42,385 nucleotides of DNA from Prorocentrum cordatum. Its lineage: Eukaryota; Sar; Dinophyceae; Prorocentrales; Prorocentraceae. Where the stretch lies: positions 1 through 42,385 of the forward strand of contig CAUYUJ010008090.1 of assembly GCA_963575745.1 (NCBI GenBank). The letters are read 5' to 3'. The notes beneath the pieces were generated by a model. The model made no database searches. It saw nothing but the letters and a program-made list of their open reading frames with translations, and was not told the DNA's origin. Each line of letters opens with the position of its first letter. Position 1 is the stretch's first letter. Made by a program: the position numbers and the translations under genes. Of the stretch, positions 38,673-42,385 are shown piece after piece.

Positions 38673-38915
38673 GAACTCGTAGAGCTTCCCTTAGCAAGTT
38701 GTTGCTGGAAGCTTAAGAGTAATAACTCGTAGAGCTTCCCTTAGCAAGTTGCTGCTGGAAGCTTTAGAGTAATAACTCGTAGAGCTACCCTTAGCAAGTT
38801 ATTGCTGGAAGCTTAAGAGTGACTCGTAGAGCTTCCCTAAGCTAGCAGCTGGAAGCTTAAGAGTAATTCGGACGCACTGGCGGGCTAGGTGGCTCGAAAA
38901 ATCTCGACGGAACTT
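38673..38915 (+). repeat. Stack of short head modules (~47-53 bp each)
   Basis: Four copies of ACTCGTAGAGCTTCCCTTAG..AAGT + TGTTGCTGGAAGCTTAAGAGT occur head to tail; the fourth runs on into a truncated head (AATTCGGACGCACTGG..). Each module folds as AGCTTCC / GGAAGCT with an inner AGCA / TGCT stem. Confidence 0.8.
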
Positions 38916-40134
38916 AACTCGTAGAGCTTCCCTTAGCAAGTTGTTGCTGGAAGCTTAAGAGCAATTCCGGGGCGCTGGAGAGCTAGTTGGCAAGAAAATC
39001 TCGACGGACCTTTTGGTGACTTTTGGTCGGCTGAAAATTTTGTTTTCGAAATTCAACCATTCGTTAGAGCTCTAGTATTTTTTCCCGTGATATTCGATCT
39101 TTTTCCCGCTCGCCATCTTGATCTCAGCTCGATCGGGTACCTTACTGCCAAACAGCACTGCGGCGGGATCGGCCGTTTCGAGTCATCTTGATACGCGCTG
39201 TCGGTATATTGGACTTAACTCGAGATATAGGACAGCTACAGAGCTGGTCAGCACATCTTATCAATTCAGAATGATCAGGCGTGTTCGTCTGTCGCATCCA
39301 GAGGTCTGAACTCGGTCTGCTAGCCGAGCTAGGTCCGCTAACCTATTCGTATTATTCGAGTCATCTTGACAGACGCTTTCGGTTTTCTGTACTTAACTCG
39401 AGCTATGTGACAGCTACAGAGCTGAAGCTTACAGAACCCGATTCAGAATATCAGTCGCGTTGTCTGTTGAATCCAGAGCTCTGAACTCGGTCTGCTGCCC
39501 GATCTAGAATCGCGAAACTTTTGGTATTGTTCGAGTCATCTTAAGAGGTGTTGTTGGTTTTCTGTACTTAACTCAGGCTGTAGGGGGGATACAGGGCTGG
39601 TAATCTCAGGGATCGATTCGGGGACATCAGGCGCGTCCGTCTGTCGAATCCAGAGCTCGGAACTCGGCCTGCTGCCCAAACTAGGTCCGCGAAACTGTTC
39701 GTATTGTTCGAGCCATACTGAGAGGTGCTGTCGGTTTTCTGCACTTAACTCGGGCTGTAGGGGGAAGGGGGGCTGCAGGGGTGGTAATCACAGGAATCGA
39801 TTCGAAGATATCAGACGCGTCGCACTATTGCATTCAGAGGTCTGAACTCGGTCTGATACTCGAGCTAGGTTTGCCGAACTATTCGTATTGTTCCAGTCAT
39901 CCTGAGAGGTGCTGTCGGTTTACGCACGTAACTCGGGCTGTAGGAGAGCTACAGAGCTCGTATAAAAGGCAATCCAACATCAGGGGCGTTTGGCTGTTGT
40001 ATCGAATGGTCTAAAATCGCTTGGGCTCAAAAATTATTTTTTCTATACATTTTTTTCGACATTCTATATTGTCAGGAAGCTCTACGAGTCCCCCGGCGGT
40101 AAGAAAGGTTGACGGCTTACCGCCGGCGCCCAGT
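38916..40134 (+). repeat. Type A cassette A22, full length (1,219 bp)
   Basis: Full head from AACTCGTAGAGCTTCCC, monomers in standard order, tail GGAAGCTCTACGAGT, perfect hairpin (40093-40102 / 40117-40126), end CAGT. Confidence 0.85.
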
Positions 40135-41160
40135 TTGGTGACTTTTGCTCAGTTGAAAATTATGTTCTCAAAATTTGAACATTCGTTTGAGCTCTAGTAT
40201 TTTTTCCCGTGATATTCGATCTTATTCCTGCTCGCCATCTTGATCTCAGCTCGATCGGGTGAATATTACTATCGAAAAGCACTGTGGCGGGATCGGCCGT
40301 TTCGAGTCATCTTGATACGCGCTGTCGGTATATTGGACTCAACTCGAGGTACAGGACAGCTACAGAGCTGATGAGCACACCTCATCGATTCAGAATGATC
40401 AGGCGCGTTCGTCTGTCGCATCCAGAGGTCTGAACTTGGTCTGCTAGCTGAGCTAGGTCCGCAAACCTGTTCGTATTATTCGAGTCATCTTGACAGGCGT
40501 TGTCGGTCTTTTGTATTTAACTCGAGCTGTAGCACAGCTACAGAGCTGATACTTACAAAAACCGATTCAGAATCATCGGGCGCGTTTGTCTGTTAATTCA
40601 GAGCTCTGAACTTGGTCTGCTGCCCGAGCTAGGTCGCGAAACTATTCGTGCTGTTCGAGTCATCTTGAGAGGTGCTGTCGGTTTTCTGCACTTAACTCGG
40701 GCTGTAGGGGGGCTACGGGGCTCATAATCACAGGAATCGATTCGGAGACATCAGGCGCGTTCGCTTGTCGCATTTAGAGGCCTGAACTCGGTCTGCCACT
40801 CGAGCTAGGTTCGCGAAACTATTCGTATTGGTCGAGTCATCTTGGGAGGTGCTGTCGGTTTTCTGCACTTAACTCGGTTTGTAGGGGGGCTGCAGGGGGC
40901 ATAATCACAGGAATCGATTCGGACATCAGGCGCGTCCGCCTGTCGCATTCAGAGGTCTGAACTCGGTTTGCTACTCGAGCTAGGTTCGCAAGCCCATTTG
41001 TATTGTTCGAGTTATCTTGACAGGTGCTGTCGATTTTCGCACGTAACTCGGGCTGTAGGAGAGCTACGCAGCTGATGCGCACAGACACTGATTCGAAATC
41101 ATTTTGCGCGCTCGTCTGTTGCACCCAGAGGTCTGAACTGGGTTTGCCTCTCGGACTAGG
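40135..41160 (+). repeat. Type A cassette A23, no tail
   Basis: Head entered at TTGGTGACTTTTGCTCAG, about five monomers, ending at CTCGGACTAGG where the simple-sequence tract starts. This is the right limit of the cassette array in the window. Confidence 0.8.
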
Positions 41161-41455
41161 AGGATGATGAGGAGGAGGAGGAGGAGGAGGAGGAGGAGGA
41201 AGAGGAGGAGGAGGATGCGGAGGAGGAGGGGGGGGGGGGGGGGAGGAGGAGGATGAGGAGGAGGAGGGGAGGAGGAGAGGAGGGGTGGGAGGAGGAGGAG
41301 GAGGAGAGGAGGAGGAGGGGAGGAGGAGGAAGGGAGGAGGAGGAGGAGGAGGAGGAGGGGGGGGAGGGGGGGGAGGAGGAGGAGGAGGAGGAGGATGGCG
41401 GAGGAGGAGGAGGAGGACGAGGAGGAGGAGGATAAGGAGGAGGAGGAAAACGAAG
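41161..41455 (+). repeat. GGA/GAG purine microsatellite
   Basis: An almost uninterrupted purine strand of GGA repeats, with a run of 16 G at 41228-41243 and further G runs near 41361-41378. The poly-Pro and poly-Gly frames here are by-products of the repeat. Confidence 0.95.
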
Positions 41456-42385
41456 AAGAATACGAATATCAATAATAATAAAACTAAGATGAAGACTAAT
41501 AATACTGATAAGAAGAAGAATAACAATAATTTTATGAATATTAATAAGAAGAACACGAGTACGAATACGACTACGAATAAGAAGGCGAATACGCAGACTA
41601 ATAAGACTAATAATAATCAGAAGAGGAAGCAGGCTACTAAGAACAGTAATAATAATACTAAGAATAATAATTCACATAAGAAGAATAATAATAATAACCG
41701 TAATTGTAAGAAGAATAAGAATAATAATACTCAGAAGAAGAATAAGCCGACTCATAGTACGAAGAGTAATAGTATGGCTAATCATAATAATGATTCTACG
41801 AACGAATAAGAAGAATACTAATACGACAAAGAACACTAATAATAATACGAACGATACGAATCAGAAGAATTATACGAACACTAAAAATAAGATGAAAAAG
41901 ACACACAACAATAATAACAATAATAATAATGATAGTAATATTATTACTAGTAATAATACTATTACTCATCATAATCATAACAATAATACTAATAATAATA
42001 TTACTAATAATACTAATAATACTACTAATACTAATACTATTATTAATGATAATAGTAATACTTATTATAATAATAGTAATATTAATACTAATAATAACAA
42101 TACTGATACTAATAATAATAATAATACTAATGATATAATAATACTATTAATAGTAGTAGTAGTAATAATAAGAATAATAATAATACTACTACTAATAACA
42201 TGAATAATACTAATACTGTTACTATTAGTAATGATATTACTAATAATAATGAAAATAATAAGAAGAATAAGCAGACGAATAAGAAAATACATAATCATAC
42301 TAAGAATAAGAATAAAAAAAGAAAAAGAAGAATACGAATCATAAGACGGATCATACTACGAAGAAGAAGAAGAGGAGGAGGAGGA
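41456..42385 (+). repeat. Triplet-phased AAT/AAG/ACT/ACG cryptic simple sequence
   Basis: Nearly every triplet in one phase begins with A (AAT, AAG, ACT, ACG, AGT), first as mixed triplets, then as ATT/AAT-rich sequence from about 41920, returning to AAG/GGA at the window end. Low-complexity Asn/Lys/Thr frames follow from this. No gene is supported. Confidence 0.85.

Noticed and set aside
40837-41556. 239-residue poly-Pro/Leu frame on the - strand and Gly/Glu-rich frames on the + strand
   Set aside because: These are translations of the GGA microsatellite and neighbouring repeat monomers.
41790-42203. Asn/Thr-rich frames in the A-rich region
   Set aside because: They are explained by triplet-phased low-complexity DNA, with no non-repetitive domain.

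Overview
The window is a repeat-dense nuclear segment from a eukaryote. It holds four copies or fragments of non-LTR retrotransposons (LINEs), all on the + strand, embedded in nested families of short repeat cassettes. No host protein-coding gene, tRNA or rRNA is visible. The closest resemblance of the reverse transcriptases (RTs) that I can recall is to large-genome algae and protists, especially dinoflagellates: WAD-type motif C, TGGxExP in motif B, and an RVT_3-like RNase H at the C-terminus. That assignment is from memory and only moderately confident. Standard stop codons are used.

Layout. 1-4192: LINE-1, whose reading frame is still open at the left window edge; it encodes endonuclease, RT and RNase H. 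4195-19852: repeat cassettes. 19853-21197: LINE-2, 5'-truncated and frameshifted. 21204-28480: cassettes. 28481-31283: LINE-3, 5'-truncated, with intact RT and RNase H. 31284-34952: cassettes plus a 240-bp GC-rich piece. 34953-35630: LINE-4, which keeps essentially only the RNase H domain. 35631-41160: cassettes. 41161-42385: a GGA purine tract followed by a triplet-phased A-rich cryptic simple sequence.

The cassettes fall into three types. Type A (about 1.0-1.5 kb) has a conserved head, 4-6 diverged tandem monomers of about 177 bp in a fixed order, and a conserved tail. Type B is 397 bp in its cleanest copies. Type C is GC-rich, about 220-280 bp, with long palindromes. A and B begin with CTCGTAGAGCT, carry its reverse complement AGCTCTACGAG just inside the 3' end, then a 10-bp-stem hairpin (CCGGCGGTAA / TTACCGCCGG), and end in CAGT. 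This combination of offset inverted repeats, 3' hairpin and internal satellite recalls Helitron2/HINE/DINE-like non-autonomous elements, but no Rep/helicase gene is present to confirm it.

Three observations stand out. (1) In all four LINEs the RNase H domain is read in circularly permuted order: strands and residues equivalent to D70 and D134 come first, and those equivalent to D10 and E48 come last. (2) Three of the four LINEs sit inside the loop of the cassette hairpin, at the same T^AA position, and the fourth also starts its target duplication at T^AA. (3) Many joins between repeat modules fall immediately after the trinucleotide AGT, which suggests a specific insertion or recombination rule. 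The cassette hairpin also shows a compensatory change with its wobble intermediate.
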